Source: CAWGYT01 sp963826795
GTDB taxonomy: Bacteria > Planctomycetota > Planctomycetia > Pirellulales > Pirellulaceae
Direction: 5' to 3'
Assembly: GCA_963826795.1 (NCBI GenBank)
Contig: CAWGYT010000007.1
Location: 62,001-126,000, forward strand
Length of the DNA stretch: 64,000 nucleotides
A program made the translations under genes and the position numbers. Positions 7,723 through 16,771 of this stretch are shown here, one piece after another; the first letter of the stretch is position 1, and each line of letters opens with the position of its first letter. Under the pieces are notes generated by a model. That model made no database searches and was not told where the DNA came from. It was given only the letters and a program-made list of their open reading frames with translations.

Positions 7723-10485
7723 ATGCCAGTCGAGAAACCGATCAGTCGTGTTCGACCCAACGTGCTCAAGACCAAGCAGTGGTTGGTCGAGGGTCGCGCG
7801 AAGCTTCTCAAGCAGCATGTGGAGGGATCCCCGGGGATTCAGGTTTGCGCCCGGTTGACCGACCTTTTGGATTCGGTGGTCTTGGAGATCTTCGAATCGG
7901 CGCTGGCCGATTGTGGTCGACCGTTGCCAGAAATCCGCTCCAAGATTTCCCTGGTTGCCAACGGCGGTTATGGTCGCCGCGAGATGGCACCCTATTCCGA
8001 CGTCGACCTGATGCTACTGCATGCACAGGGTGCGCTTCCTCAGATCGCCCCGTTCGCTCAGCGATTGGTGCAAGATCTCTCGGACGTCGGCATCGATTTG
8101 GGGTTCAGCTTGCGGACGGTTCGGCAAACCCAGCAAATGAGCGCTCGGGACCCGATTATTTACTCGTCACTGGTCGATTCACGATTCCTGGGAGGGAGCG
8201 TCCGGCTTTACACGCGATTCATTCATGCGTTCGCGCGACTTGCGCGACGGCGGTCGCAGGCCCTCGTCGTCGGCGTCGAACAAGCACGTCGCGAGGAACG
8301 TTCGAAGTATGGCGAAACGGTCTATTTGCTCGAACCCAACGTGAAGCGGTCGCGGGGCGGGCTACGCGATTTGCAACTGATCCGCTGGATCGGTTACGCC
8401 CGTTATGGCCAGCGAGATCCCAAGCACCTGGAGGGCGTCGGTCTGCTGAGTCCGTCCGACTATCGGAGTCTCCGCAAGGCGCAAGAATTCTTGCTTCGTT
8501 TGCGAAACGAGCTGCATTTTCATGCGCAATCCGCCTGCGATGTGCTGTACCGAGGCGACCAAGTCCGTTTGGCCGAGACGTTTGGATACACCGGGCGGGA
8601 TGGCATGCGTCCCGTCGAGCAATTCATGCAGGACTACTTTTATCACACGTCGATGGTTCGGCAGGTGGTCGGACATTTCGTGGGAGGGGCTCGCTGGCGC
8701 TATCCGCGCGTGCGAAGAATCATCGGTCTGCTTGGCAGTCACCGAGTCGGCCGCGACTTCCTGGCCGGGCCGACCTACATCTCGGCAACGCAACAGGGTC
8801 TGGCCAAAGTCCGTTCGAGCCTGGCCCATGTCCTGCAGCTGATGGAGTTGACCAGCCGCTATGGCTGTCGAATCGACCACCCGACCTGGACCGCCATCCG
8901 GGACGCCATGATGTCCCACGCCGACCTGCAGGTGGATCGCGATGCCGCCGGGCGATTTCTGTCGTTCCTATCCCAACCCAATCAACTCGGACGTATGCTG
9001 CGTCGACTCCATGAACTGCGAGTACTCGGCAAGCTCGTTCCGGGGTTCGAACATGCCCGCTGTTTGCTGCAGTTTAACGAGTATCACAAGTACACGGTCG
9101 ACGAGCATTCCATCCAGGCGGTCGAACGGGCGACGGAATTCTTGCAAAGCGATTCCGTGTTGGGTCAGGCCTATCGCGATATCAAGCAAAAGCCGCTGCT
9201 TCACCTGGCGCTGCTGGTCCACGATCTCGGCAAGGGCTATCCGGAGGATCACAGTGAGGTCGGCGCACGGATCGCGCCGCGCGTGGCGGAATGCCTGTTT
9301 CTCAATGAACGCGATACGGAAACCTTGCGGTTTCTCGTCCACCGCCATCTGATGCTTTCACACCTGGCCTTTCGCCGCGATACGAGTGATGAGTCGCTCG
9401 TCGTCGAACAGGCCGCCGAGATCGGTTCGCCGGCGGTCCTGAGGATGTTATTCGTGCTGACCTGCGCCGACCTGGCGGCGGTGGGACCGGGGGTCTTTAG
9501 CCAATGGAAGCAAGAAGTCCTGACCGAGCTTTACGCGCGCATGATGGATCATCTGAGCGGCGGCGTGTCGCCTTCGACGCCCGCCCGACTTGCCGCGCGC
9601 CGCCTCGAGTTGCTTCAGGACCCTCGCATCGCGGTTGACAGCCGCTGGTTTCAGCAACAGATCGCGGCGCTGCCGCCCGCCTATCTCGAAGGGCCGACCC
9701 AGGAAACGATCCTGGAAGATCTTGAGCGGTTGCGGACGCTGCCCCGAGACGAGGCAATCGCTTGGGCTCGTTTCATGCCCGAGCGAGAGGCCGTGGAATA
9801 CTCAGTCGGCGTCTACGAAACCCAGGTTTCCGGCATCTTTCACCGCCTGACGGGAGCCTTGACCGGACAGGGCCTCGAAATCCTCTCCGCCGAAATCCAC
9901 TCGCTCGCCGACCAACTGTGCCTGGACCGGTTCTACGTCCAAGACAACGATTACCGGGGCGAGCCACCGCGCGAGCGATTTGAGCGCGTCATCGCGGCAC
10001 TCGTCAAGTCCATGTGTTATGACCCCCATCCGGCGCCGACATTTCGACGTACGTGGCAGGATCGTCACCTCGCCCGTTGGCAGTCACTGACCGACCTGCC
10101 CGCCAAGGTGCGGATCGACAATACGACGTCGGAGGCCTGCACGATCCTCGACGTTTTTGCTCACGACCGTCCTGGTTTACTGTACACGATCGCACGCACG
10201 CTCTACGACCTGGGACTGTCGGTCGCCACCGCTCGGATTGGCACCTACCTGGACCAGGTCGTCGATGTGTTCTACGTCACCGACGAGGACGGCAACAAAC
10301 TGGAGGCGGAGGATCGGATCGAAGATGTCCGCCGGACGCTCCTGGCCGCGATCGAAGCCGCCGAATCGGCCTCGGAACCCGAATCGGCACGTCGCACCGG
10401 CCCTCCGCCCACCGGCCCTCCGCCCACCGGCCCTCCGCCCACCGGCCCTCCGCCCACCGGCCCTCCGCCCACCGGCGGGCGATAA
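7723..10485 (+). CDS. glnD: PII uridylyltransferase/uridylyl-removing enzyme
   Basis: A 920-residue bifunctional sensor of glutamine that adds UMP to Tyr51 of PII or removes it. Domains in order: nucleotidyltransferase with GGYGRREMAPYSDVDL (about 81-95); a helical GlnD region; an HD hydrolase with LLVHDLGKG (about 499-507); ACT domain 1 (about 690-750) and ACT domain 2 (about 803-860, DRPGLLYTIARTL). The last ~30 residues are unusual: five TGPPP repeats encoded by a 15-bp tandem array ending at the stop codon, absent from typical GlnD. Position behind glnB supports its role. Confidence 0.95.
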   Translation: MPVEKPISRVRPNVLKTKQWLVEGRAKLLKQHVEGSPGIQVCARLTDLLDSVVLEIFESALADCGRPLPEIRSKISLVANGGYGRREMAPYSDVDLMLLHAQGALPQIAPFAQRLVQDLSDVGIDLGFSLRTVRQTQQMSARDPIIYSSLVDSRFLGGSVRLYTRFIHAFARLARRRSQALVVGVEQARREERSKYGETVYLLEPNVKRSRGGLRDLQLIRWIGYARYGQRDPKHLEGVGLLSPSDYRSLRKAQEFLLRLRNELHFHAQSACDVLYRGDQVRLAETFGYTGRDGMRPVEQFMQDYFYHTSMVRQVVGHFVGGARWRYPRVRRIIGLLGSHRVGRDFLAGPTYISATQQGLAKVRSSLAHVLQLMELTSRYGCRIDHPTWTAIRDAMMSHADLQVDRDAAGRFLSFLSQPNQLGRMLRRLHELRVLGKLVPGFEHARCLLQFNEYHKYTVDEHSIQAVERATEFLQSDSVLGQAYRDIKQKPLLHLALLVHDLGKGYPEDHSEVGARIAPRVAECLFLNERDTETLRFLVHRHLMLSHLAFRRDTSDESLVVEQAAEIGSPAVLRMLFVLTCADLAAVGPGVFSQWKQEVLTELYARMMDHLSGGVSPSTPARLAARRLELLQDPRIAVDSRWFQQQIAALPPAYLEGPTQETILEDLERLRTLPRDEAIAWARFMPEREAVEYSVGVYETQVSGIFHRLTGALTGQGLEILSAEIHSLADQLCLDRFYVQDNDYRGEPPRERFERVIAALVKSMCYDPHPAPTFRRTWQDRHLARWQSLTDLPAKVRIDNTTSEACTILDVFAHDRPGLLYTIARTLYDLGLSVATARIGTYLDQVVDVFYVTDEDGNKLEAEDRIEDVRRTLLAAIEAAESASEPESARRTGPPPTGPPPTGPPPTGPPPTGPPPTGGR
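10396..10476 (+). repeat. 15-bp tandem array encoding the GlnD tail
   Basis: Five identical copies of ACCGGCCCTCCGCCC plus a six-base partial copy, in frame inside the end of glnD. Each copy encodes Thr-Gly-Pro-Pro-Pro. The array stops six bases before the TAA at 10483. Perfect identity between copies points to recent slippage expansion, so copy number may vary between strains. Confidence 0.97.
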
Positions 10486-10537
10486 ACTCCCCGCGACAAG
10501 CTGGCCCTTCGATGAGCGAGCCCAGCGTTGAGCGAAC

Positions 10538-11593
10538 TCAGGCGTTCAGCGGAACCGTCGGCGAATCGGCGACGTTCACCCAGACGTGAACGTGCGGGGA
10601 ACCTCGAAAATGCCAAACGAACGAGGGACCTTCCAGACGCCAGTTGTCCCAGACGCGATCGTTGCCGATATCGTTGTCGGTAAAGAACGCCAGATGACAT
10701 GCCTCGAGCCCACCCTGCGCCTTCAGGCAGGCCAGCACCTCGTCCTGGTCGCACTGGCGATACGGCTCAATCAGTTTCTGCAGGACTTGTTGCACGGCCG
10801 CACGTTGATCGGCGCTCAATTCCGTGAGAGGCACTCCCATGAAATCGCCCTCGGCACCTCGAAAACCAACGTTTTGCTCTCGCGGCGTTTGGGGGACCTC
10901 GGCGAGCTTCCGCTGTCGACCATCGAGCATCTCGTAGACCCGATTGGCAGCCAACGCCTGTTCCCAGAAGACATTGTCGTCATGGTTCGGGCCTTCGTTG
11001 AATTCTCCATGGGGATCGTGACCGTAGAAAATCGGTCCCCCGAAGGCGACATGGTCGGTCGTATTTCCATCACAGCGCAGCGTCATGTGCCGTCCGGTCA
11101 GTACGAACTCAAACTGATCGCTCCCAGGCTGACCGAAGATCGCGATCGCTTGGCTTTCCCCGAATCCGCCCGCGTCGTCCTGCAACTGCTTGTAGATCTT
11201 CGCGTGCCACTCGGGCCGGACGATCCCTTCAAAGATATCGCGGACCATCTGCCGCTGGTCACTCGTGAAGAAGTCGCTGTTCACGATCGGATCCGTAATC
11301 TGCCAGTTGTTCGAAATCCGAGTCCGCAGCAGCCCGCGTTTTTCGTCTTGATAATCCCAGGCGAAGCAGACCGCTTTTTTCTGGTCGTCGCTGAGCGAAC
11401 TGTAGAGCAGCTGTACGACCGTCTCGGACGGCTTCTTGGCCGCCACTTCGGCCGCACCAACCCAGCGTGGCAAGCCGCCGGTGATCAGACCCGCCGCCGC
11501 GCCCGCGGCAGCCGTGGACTTGAGGAAGGTCCGTCGGTCCAAGGCAAGTTCACGTGTTTCGCAATCGGGGCACACACGACGCTTGTTATCCAT
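10538..11593 (-). CDS. DUF3500 family protein with Tat signal
   Basis: A 351-residue protein of the DUF3500 family, whose biochemical role is unknown. A twin-arginine signal (DRRTFLKS, Arg20-Arg21, then an Ala/Gly-rich hydrophobic stretch) predicts export by the Tat system. The body has family-like motifs such as TLRCDGNTTDHVAFGGP, FYGHDPHG and FVWHFRGSPHVHVWVN; the several His residues could bind metal (inference). The ATG at 11593 follows the strong site GAGGAGG. It converges with glnD, 52 bp apart. tatC is present at 36 kb. Confidence 0.85.
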   Translation of the reverse strand: MDNKRRVCPDCETRELALDRRTFLKSTAAAGAAAGLITGGLPRWVGAAEVAAKKPSETVVQLLYSSLSDDQKKAVCFAWDYQDEKRGLLRTRISNNWQITDPIVNSDFFTSDQRQMVRDIFEGIVRPEWHAKIYKQLQDDAGGFGESQAIAIFGQPGSDQFEFVLTGRHMTLRCDGNTTDHVAFGGPIFYGHDPHGEFNEGPNHDDNVFWEQALAANRVYEMLDGRQRKLAEVPQTPREQNVGFRGAEGDFMGVPLTELSADQRAAVQQVLQKLIEPYRQCDQDEVLACLKAQGGLEACHLAFFTDNDIGNDRVWDNWRLEGPSFVWHFRGSPHVHVWVNVADSPTVPLNA

Positions 11594-11727
11594 CAGGTTT
11601 CCTCCTCGAGACAGGTTGTTTACACCGGCGACGAATCCCCCCAAGGGATCTCACATTCGCCTTCCCATTAGAGTCGACGACCGGTGCCGATGCAATCAGC
11701 GGCGATTCTGCGCACCGCCCGCGCGAT

Positions 11728-12564
11728 TCAGCGGGGCTGACAGCGGGGACACCAGAACGTGGCACGCTGGGCCTGAACGAATCGCTCGACCGGCTGCAGC
11801 CGACAGCGGGGACAGGGCTGGCCCGCACGGGCGTAGACGCGATGATGATTCTGATACGTGCCGGGTCGGTTCAGGGCGTTGCGGTACGTTCCGTCACCCA
11901 ATGTCGAACCCTCATAACGAACGGCATCAAGTAAGACGTGTCGAATCGCCTCCTGTAGTCGCTGCCACTCGGACCGTGTCAACCGATGGCACCGTTTGCG
12001 AGGGTGGATCCGTGCGACATGAAGCACTTCCGAGGCGTACAGGTTACCGATTCCCGCGATCGAACGCTGGTCCAGCAAGGCGACTTTCACCTCGCGCCGG
12101 CTCGTTCGAAGCCGATCTCTTAATTGTCCTTGTCCCAGCTGCAAGGCGTCGGGTCCGACACGATCGGGTCCATAACGATCGGCGAACTCGCAGGCCGACA
12201 GCAGCTGCACCGTGCCCAGGCCGCGCCGATCCCAGAACCAAAGCCAGGGGACGGAGACTCCCGACAAACCCCAGCCGACCCGCAGATGCGTCTCGTCCGG
12301 AGGATTCGCCAGCAGGACCAGCCCCGTCATCCGCGGCTCAATCACAAGAATTTGTTCGCCTTCCAGACGAAACAGGAGTCGTTTGCCGAGCCGATCGACG
12401 CCTTGAATCGTCCGACCTGGCAGTCGTCGCGACAGCACGCGGCGCGAGGGACGCACCGTGATGGGCTTCAAGTGGCAGGAGGGAAACTGGAGGGCGTCGA
12501 TCCTTCCGCCAACGACGGGAAAGACACCGCGCCGCATCGTCTCCACTTCGGGCAATTCGGGCAT
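11728..12564 (-). CDS. mutM: Formamidopyrimidine-DNA glycosylase
   Basis: A 278-residue base-excision repair enzyme that removes 8-oxoguanine and formamidopyrimidines and nicks the strand. The N-terminus MPELPEVETMRRG supplies the catalytic Pro2 and Glu3. GIGNLYASEVL is the helix-two-turn-helix region, and the C-terminal zinc finger has CPRC...CPRC with the phosphate-binding Arg in QRATFWC. Length is normal. It is divergent from trpB with a 223-bp spacer and apparently a single gene. Confidence 0.95.
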   Translation of the reverse strand: MPELPEVETMRRGVFPVVGGRIDALQFPSCHLKPITVRPSRRVLSRRLPGRTIQGVDRLGKRLLFRLEGEQILVIEPRMTGLVLLANPPDETHLRVGWGLSGVSVPWLWFWDRRGLGTVQLLSACEFADRYGPDRVGPDALQLGQGQLRDRLRTSRREVKVALLDQRSIAGIGNLYASEVLHVARIHPRKRCHRLTRSEWQRLQEAIRHVLLDAVRYEGSTLGDGTYRNALNRPGTYQNHHRVYARAGQPCPRCRLQPVERFVQAQRATFWCPRCQPR

Positions 12565-12787
12565 AGGATGACGCGAACTCGGGGAGCGGCGGTTGGCACG
12601 GATCGGCCCCCCGCACGCACTCGGGGGATTCCCGTGGATCGGTGTTTAACCAGGTCCATGATAGGCATCGGCGCCGCCGAAACCCACCCGGGTCCAACCC
12701 CGGCTGCGGGAACGGTCGCCAGGTCGCATCGCGACTCCCCGCGGTCGCCCGTGGTCAATTGCGAAGTGTCTTGCTACGATGGAAACC

Positions 12788-14017
12788 ATGAGCACGAAAG
12801 CCATTTCGACGGCCACCAGTCAGGTTCCCGACCCGCAGGGACGGTTCGGTGATTTCGGAGGACGTTTTGTCCCTGAAACACTGACCGCCGCTCTCGATCA
12901 ATTGTGCGAGGAATACGACCGAGCACGACAGGATCCCAGTTTCCAAGCCGAGCTTGACGTCCTGCTGCGCGACTACGTCGGCCGCCCCTCGCCGTTGTAT
13001 TTCGCCGAGCGACTCACCAAACGCTGCGGCGGGGCACAGATCTGGCTCAAACGTGAGGACGTGAATCACACGGGCGCGCACAAGATCAACAACACCCTTG
13101 GTCAGACGCTCCTCACGCTCAGAATGGGCAAGACGCGCGTCATCGCGGAAACCGGCGCCGGACAGCATGGAGTCGCCACCGCGACAGCCTGTGCCCGATT
13201 TGGGCTACCGTGCGTGGTCTACATGGGCGAAGAAGACATTCGCCGACAGGCCCCGAATGTCTTTAGTATGAAGCTGTTGGGCGCCGAAGTGCGGCCGGTG
13301 ACGAGCGGATCTCGGACCTTGCGGGATGCGATCAACGAGGCGATGCGGGATTGGATGTCGAGCGTTTCTTCGACGCACTACATTCTGGGTTCGGTCGTTG
13401 GCCCCCACCCTTTTCCTCGGATTGTCCGCGACTTTCAATCCGTCATCGGACGCGAGGCACGGCAGCAATGTCTCAGCCGCCTCGGTCGACTGCCCGACAC
13501 CGTGCTGGCATGCGTCGGGGGCGGCAGTAACGCCGCCGGGATGTTCTATCCGTTCGTGGATGACGCCAGCGTCGAGCTTGTCGGCGTCGAGGCCGGTGGG
13601 CGGGGAAACCGTCCCGGCGAGCACGCCTCGCCGCTCACCCATGGGGCACCGGGTGTCCTCCATGGCAGTTACAGTTACGTGATGCAAGACGACGACGGGC
13701 AGACCTGCGATGTCCATTCCATTTCGGCCGGACTTGACTACCCCGGTGTTGGGCCTGAACACAGCTACTGGAAGGCAACCGGACGTGTCGACTACGTCTC
13801 GTGCCAGGACGGCGACGCGATGCAGGCTTTCGATATCTTGGCGCGAACCGAAGGCATCCTGCCGGCCCTGGAGACGTCTCACGCCATTGCGCACGCGATG
13901 CACGTGGCCCGTCAGCGCCCTCGTGACCACGTCCTGGTCGTCTGCCTCTCGGGACGCGGCGACAAAGATGCCGCCGAAATCGCTCGCATGCGTGGCGAGG
14001 CCTTTGACAAGTCGTGA
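12788..14017 (+). CDS. trpB: Tryptophan synthase beta chain
   Basis: A 409-residue PLP enzyme that joins indole with serine in the last step of tryptophan synthesis. The PLP lysine is in HTGAHKINN, the phosphate-binding loop in GGGSNAAG, and GRFGDFGGRFVPETL is the typical start. The ATG at 12788 is preferred over 12779 because GGAAACC immediately precedes it. trpA follows directly, giving the usual trpBA pair for the alpha2-beta2 complex with indole channelling. trpE lies 6 kb away on the other strand, so the pathway is not one operon here. Confidence 0.96.
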   Translation: MSTKAISTATSQVPDPQGRFGDFGGRFVPETLTAALDQLCEEYDRARQDPSFQAELDVLLRDYVGRPSPLYFAERLTKRCGGAQIWLKREDVNHTGAHKINNTLGQTLLTLRMGKTRVIAETGAGQHGVATATACARFGLPCVVYMGEEDIRRQAPNVFSMKLLGAEVRPVTSGSRTLRDAINEAMRDWMSSVSSTHYILGSVVGPHPFPRIVRDFQSVIGREARQQCLSRLGRLPDTVLACVGGGSNAAGMFYPFVDDASVELVGVEAGGRGNRPGEHASPLTHGAPGVLHGSYSYVMQDDDGQTCDVHSISAGLDYPGVGPEHSYWKATGRVDYVSCQDGDAMQAFDILARTEGILPALETSHAIAHAMHVARQRPRDHVLVVCLSGRGDKDAAEIARMRGEAFDKS

Positions 14018-14067
14018 CCCGCGGCCTGCGCCTGCCCGTTGAATCTCCGACACTGGTGCAACCTGCT

Positions 14068-14871
14068 ATGTCCGCAATCGATCGCCTCTTTGAGGACCTG
14101 CGCGCCGCCAAGCAGAAGGCCTTCATGCCCTTCGTCACCGCCGGCGACCCCGACCTGGATTTCACACGGAAGATGATCCAGCGGTTCGCCGATCACGGCT
14201 GCCACCTTTGTGAGATCGGTATTCCTTACAGCGATCCGATCGCCGACGGCCCCGTCATCCAGGCCTCGTACACACGCGCCCTCAAACAACACATCAAGGT
14301 CCACGACATCCTGACGATGACGCGCGGTCTCGCCGGGGAAACGGACATGCCTCTGGTCAGCATGGTCAGCTACGCGATCGTTTACCGCCACGGACTGGAA
14401 CGTTATGTCGTCGAGGCCAAGCAAGCCGGACTGGCCGGGTTGATCGTCCCCGACCTCCTGACGGAAGAGGCGGGGGCACTGGCGTCGCTTTGCCAAACCC
14501 ATGATCTGAGCCTGATCCAGCTGGTGACCCCCACGACGTCTCGCGACCGAGCCTTGCGGATTGCGAGTTCCTCCACGGGCTTTCTGTATTACGTTTCGGT
14601 GACCGGCATCACCGGCGAGCGGCAAGAGTTACCCCCCGAGGTCGTCGACCAAGTGGGCTGGCTGCGAGAACAAACCCCCCTCCCGATCTGCATCGGCTTT
14701 GGAATCAGCAAGCCCGAACACGTCCGAACGCTGGCTCCGGTCGCCGACGGCCTGATCGTCGGCTCGGCGCTGGTCCGACATCTCGCCCGATTGGACCGAG
14801 AACCGGCCGAGGTCGTCTTGTCCGACATCGGAATCCTGGTCGACTCTTTGCTGGCCGCGCTCAATTCCTGA
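14068..14871 (+). CDS. trpA: Tryptophan synthase alpha chain
   Basis: A 267-residue TIM barrel cleaving indole-3-glycerol phosphate to indole. CEIGIPYSDPIADGP contains the catalytic Glu and Asp; FLYYVSVTGITG and the phosphate-binding GFGIS and GSALV motifs are present. The ATG at 14068 is chosen as it starts the family N-terminus; a GTG at 14014 overlapping the trpB stop would add 18 unconserved residues. The 3' end, including the TGA, is the first copy of a 26-bp tandem duplication, so the stop codon is repeated downstream. Confidence 0.95.
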   Translation: MSAIDRLFEDLRAAKQKAFMPFVTAGDPDLDFTRKMIQRFADHGCHLCEIGIPYSDPIADGPVIQASYTRALKQHIKVHDILTMTRGLAGETDMPLVSMVSYAIVYRHGLERYVVEAKQAGLAGLIVPDLLTEEAGALASLCQTHDLSLIQLVTPTTSRDRALRIASSSTGFLYYVSVTGITGERQELPPEVVDQVGWLREQTPLPICIGFGISKPEHVRTLAPVADGLIVGSALVRHLARLDREPAEVVLSDIGILVDSLLAALNS

Positions 14872-14910
14872 GCCTGCTGGCCGCGCTCAATTCCTGAGCC
14901 TGCTGGCCGC
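14851..14910 (+). repeat. 26-bp tandem duplication across the trpA stop codon
   Basis: Two identical 26-bp copies (14851-14876 and 14877-14902) beginning CTGGCCGCGCTCAATTCCTG, then an eight-base partial copy and a degenerate third. Copy 1 encodes the last TrpA residues and its TGA; copy 2 is untranslated. Confidence 0.97.
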
Positions 14911-15252
14911 CGCGCGTTCAAGTCCTGCGACGGATCTTCCCGGCAGCCGTCTTCGCTCAAGCCGCCTTCGCTCAGACATTGGCGGCCACTCGGCGCACGC
15001 GGCCGATCAGCCGACTCGCGGGTGCTGGCACAAACCCAGACACCACAAACCCAGACACCGAGCTTGACCTGCGGGAAAGATCGGAATTAAAGTTAAAGGT
15101 GGCTGGTATCTCGTCTTCACGCAGCTTGTTCGTTGAAAACCTGAACTAGGTTTGCCACGTCGGCACGATTTCGCCCGTTCGTGCTGTCGCGACCATCGAG
15201 TATCGCGGTTGGCAGCCACTTCGCTGAACTTTCGATCAGAGGAGTCTCCCCT
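14872..15252. other. Spacer with repeats and an inverted repeat, no gene
   Basis: After the trpA duplication this 381-bp spacer holds a second small repeat (ACAAACCCAGACACC twice, 15030-15059). An inverted repeat AAACCT-GAACT-AGGTTT (15137-15153) lies about 100 bases upstream of the next gene and could be an operator or small hairpin. No coding frame has a start signal and protein-like composition. Confidence 0.55.
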
Positions 15253-15789
15253 ATGCGTGCGACAAATCCCTCGGTGCTGCGCCGATATTTTGCAGGAATC
15301 GCCGAGCAAACCTTCCAAACTCAGCTGGGAGTCGTCGACCCGGCCCTGACGGACTACATTTCCGACCTCCTGGTGCGTTTCGTCCGCTCGGAAGCCATCT
15401 TTCGAATTCGCAACCTCGCCGGACGGCCGATCCGGGAGGTCGCCGAAATGGTCCTGGAGGCCCAGCAGCGCGTCGGGCTCGCCCAGCGGGAAATCCACCA
15501 GCATATCGGCGATTACACCCTGTTTTGGACGGGCGTTTACCCCGAGGCGGTGCGACGGGGATCCACCGGCTCGCCGCACGATCCCCTGGTGGACTACCAG
15601 GTCGAAGGCAAGCGCGCGTACTGGATCGCCAGCACGATCGAAACGGACGAACCCGAGGAAGCATCCGGCCATGTGCTGGAGCGACTGAGCCAGCAATTTG
15701 AGCTGTGCGCCTACGGCCTGCGGGAAGTTCGCCGTGCCTGGGAAGGGCGCGAAGGAGAAGGTCCCCCCCACACGTTCCTGATCTGCTGA
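15253..15789 (+). CDS. Conserved hypothetical protein
   Basis: A 178-residue soluble protein without signal peptide. The sequence is well composed: a helical N-terminal half (YISDLLVRFVRSEAIFRI), a central DYTLFWTGVYPEAVRR segment, and a C-terminal helix LERLSQQFELCAYGLREVR. No named domain recognised. The ATG at 15253 has AGAGGAG at good spacing; the frame extends upstream to 15181 without a site. Monocistronic by spacing: 381 bp upstream and a convergent gene downstream. Function unknown. Confidence 0.75.
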   Translation: MRATNPSVLRRYFAGIAEQTFQTQLGVVDPALTDYISDLLVRFVRSEAIFRIRNLAGRPIREVAEMVLEAQQRVGLAQREIHQHIGDYTLFWTGVYPEAVRRGSTGSPHDPLVDYQVEGKRAYWIASTIETDEPEEASGHVLERLSQQFELCAYGLREVRRAWEGREGEGPPHTFLIC

Positions 15790-15843
15790 CGCGGTCCCGC
15801 AGGGTTTCCGCCTGAGCGGGAATTCGGCCCGGGCGGGGCTGGG

Positions 15844-16771
15844 TTAACTGACCAGCCCTTTCGTGACCAGCATGAAGACATCCTCGAGCGTCGGATCCTT
15901 CTCCGCAAAACTCCGGACCGACGCGCCGGCGGCGACCAGCTGCTGAAGCACCTCCTGCAGGCCTCGATCGTCCGTTTCAAGCTCGACCGTGACCTGCCGC
16001 GCGTCGACATCGACATCTCGAAAGAAGGGCGAACTACGCAGCACGGAGAGCCCGACGTCGGCCGGACCATTGAATCGCACCTGGACGATCCGGTTTCCGC
16101 GAATTCGCCGGTAGACGTCGTCGATCGGGCCGTGCATCAGCAATTGTCCGCGTTCGATGATTCCGATCGAAGTGCAACAGTCGGCCAGCTCGCTCAAAAT
16201 GTGGCTCGAAATCAGGATCGTTTTTCCCATCCGCCGCAGCTCTTTCAAGAGCACCTTCATTTCCAAGCGGGGCGCGCGGATCGAGTCCGCTGGCGGGCTC
16301 GTCCAAAATCAAGACGGGCGGGTCGTGGACCAGCGTCTTGGCGAGGCAAAGCCGTTGTTTCATCCCGCGGGAAAGTCCATTCACGTAGTCATCCCGCTTG
16401 TGGGTCAGGTCCAAGAGCTCCAGGACATCGCCGATGACTTGTCGCCGTCGCGCATGCTTGATGCCGTAGGCTACGGCGAAGAAATCCAGGAACTCCCAAA
16501 CCTTCATGCCGTCGTAGACACCAAAGGTGTCAGGCATGTACCCAATGCTGCGCCGAACATCCATCGGATCCGTCGTGACTCGATGGCCGTTGACAACTCC
16601 CTCGCCCCGGCTGGGCTTGAGCAGCGTCGTGAGGAAACGAATCGTCGTGCTCTTGCCGGCCCCGTTCGGTCCAATGAATCCAAACATCTCGCCCGAGTCG
16701 ATCTTGAGATTCAACTGCTGAACCGCGGTGAACTCCCCGTAGTCCTTGCCGAAATCAATCAGTTCGATCAT
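15844..16771 (-). pseudogene. ABC transporter ATPase with single-base frameshift
   Basis: Reads as a GldA/NatA-like ABC-2 ATPase. The first frame gives GPNGAGKST (Walker A), LSRGMKQRL (signature) and LILDEPASGLDP (Walker B), then turns to nonsense. The correct sequence resumes in another frame as EMKVLLKELRRMGKTILISSHIL (with the switch His) and ends at 15844. One extra base in the GGGG run at 16269-16272 explains the break; removing it gives 308 residues, a normal length. The ATG overlaps the upstream gene's end by 17 bp, so the two are translationally coupled. Either a sequencing error or a true knockout. Confidence 0.85.

Noticed and set aside
11728..11751. Stop-codon tandem repeat at the mutM end
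   Set aside because: CCCCGCTGTCAG/CCCCGCTGAATC matches at only part of 12 bases and reflects the zinc-finger coding sequence.
14014..14067. GTG start for trpA overlapping the trpB stop
   Set aside because: Adds 18 residues not seen in TrpA; the ATG at 14068 matches the family start.
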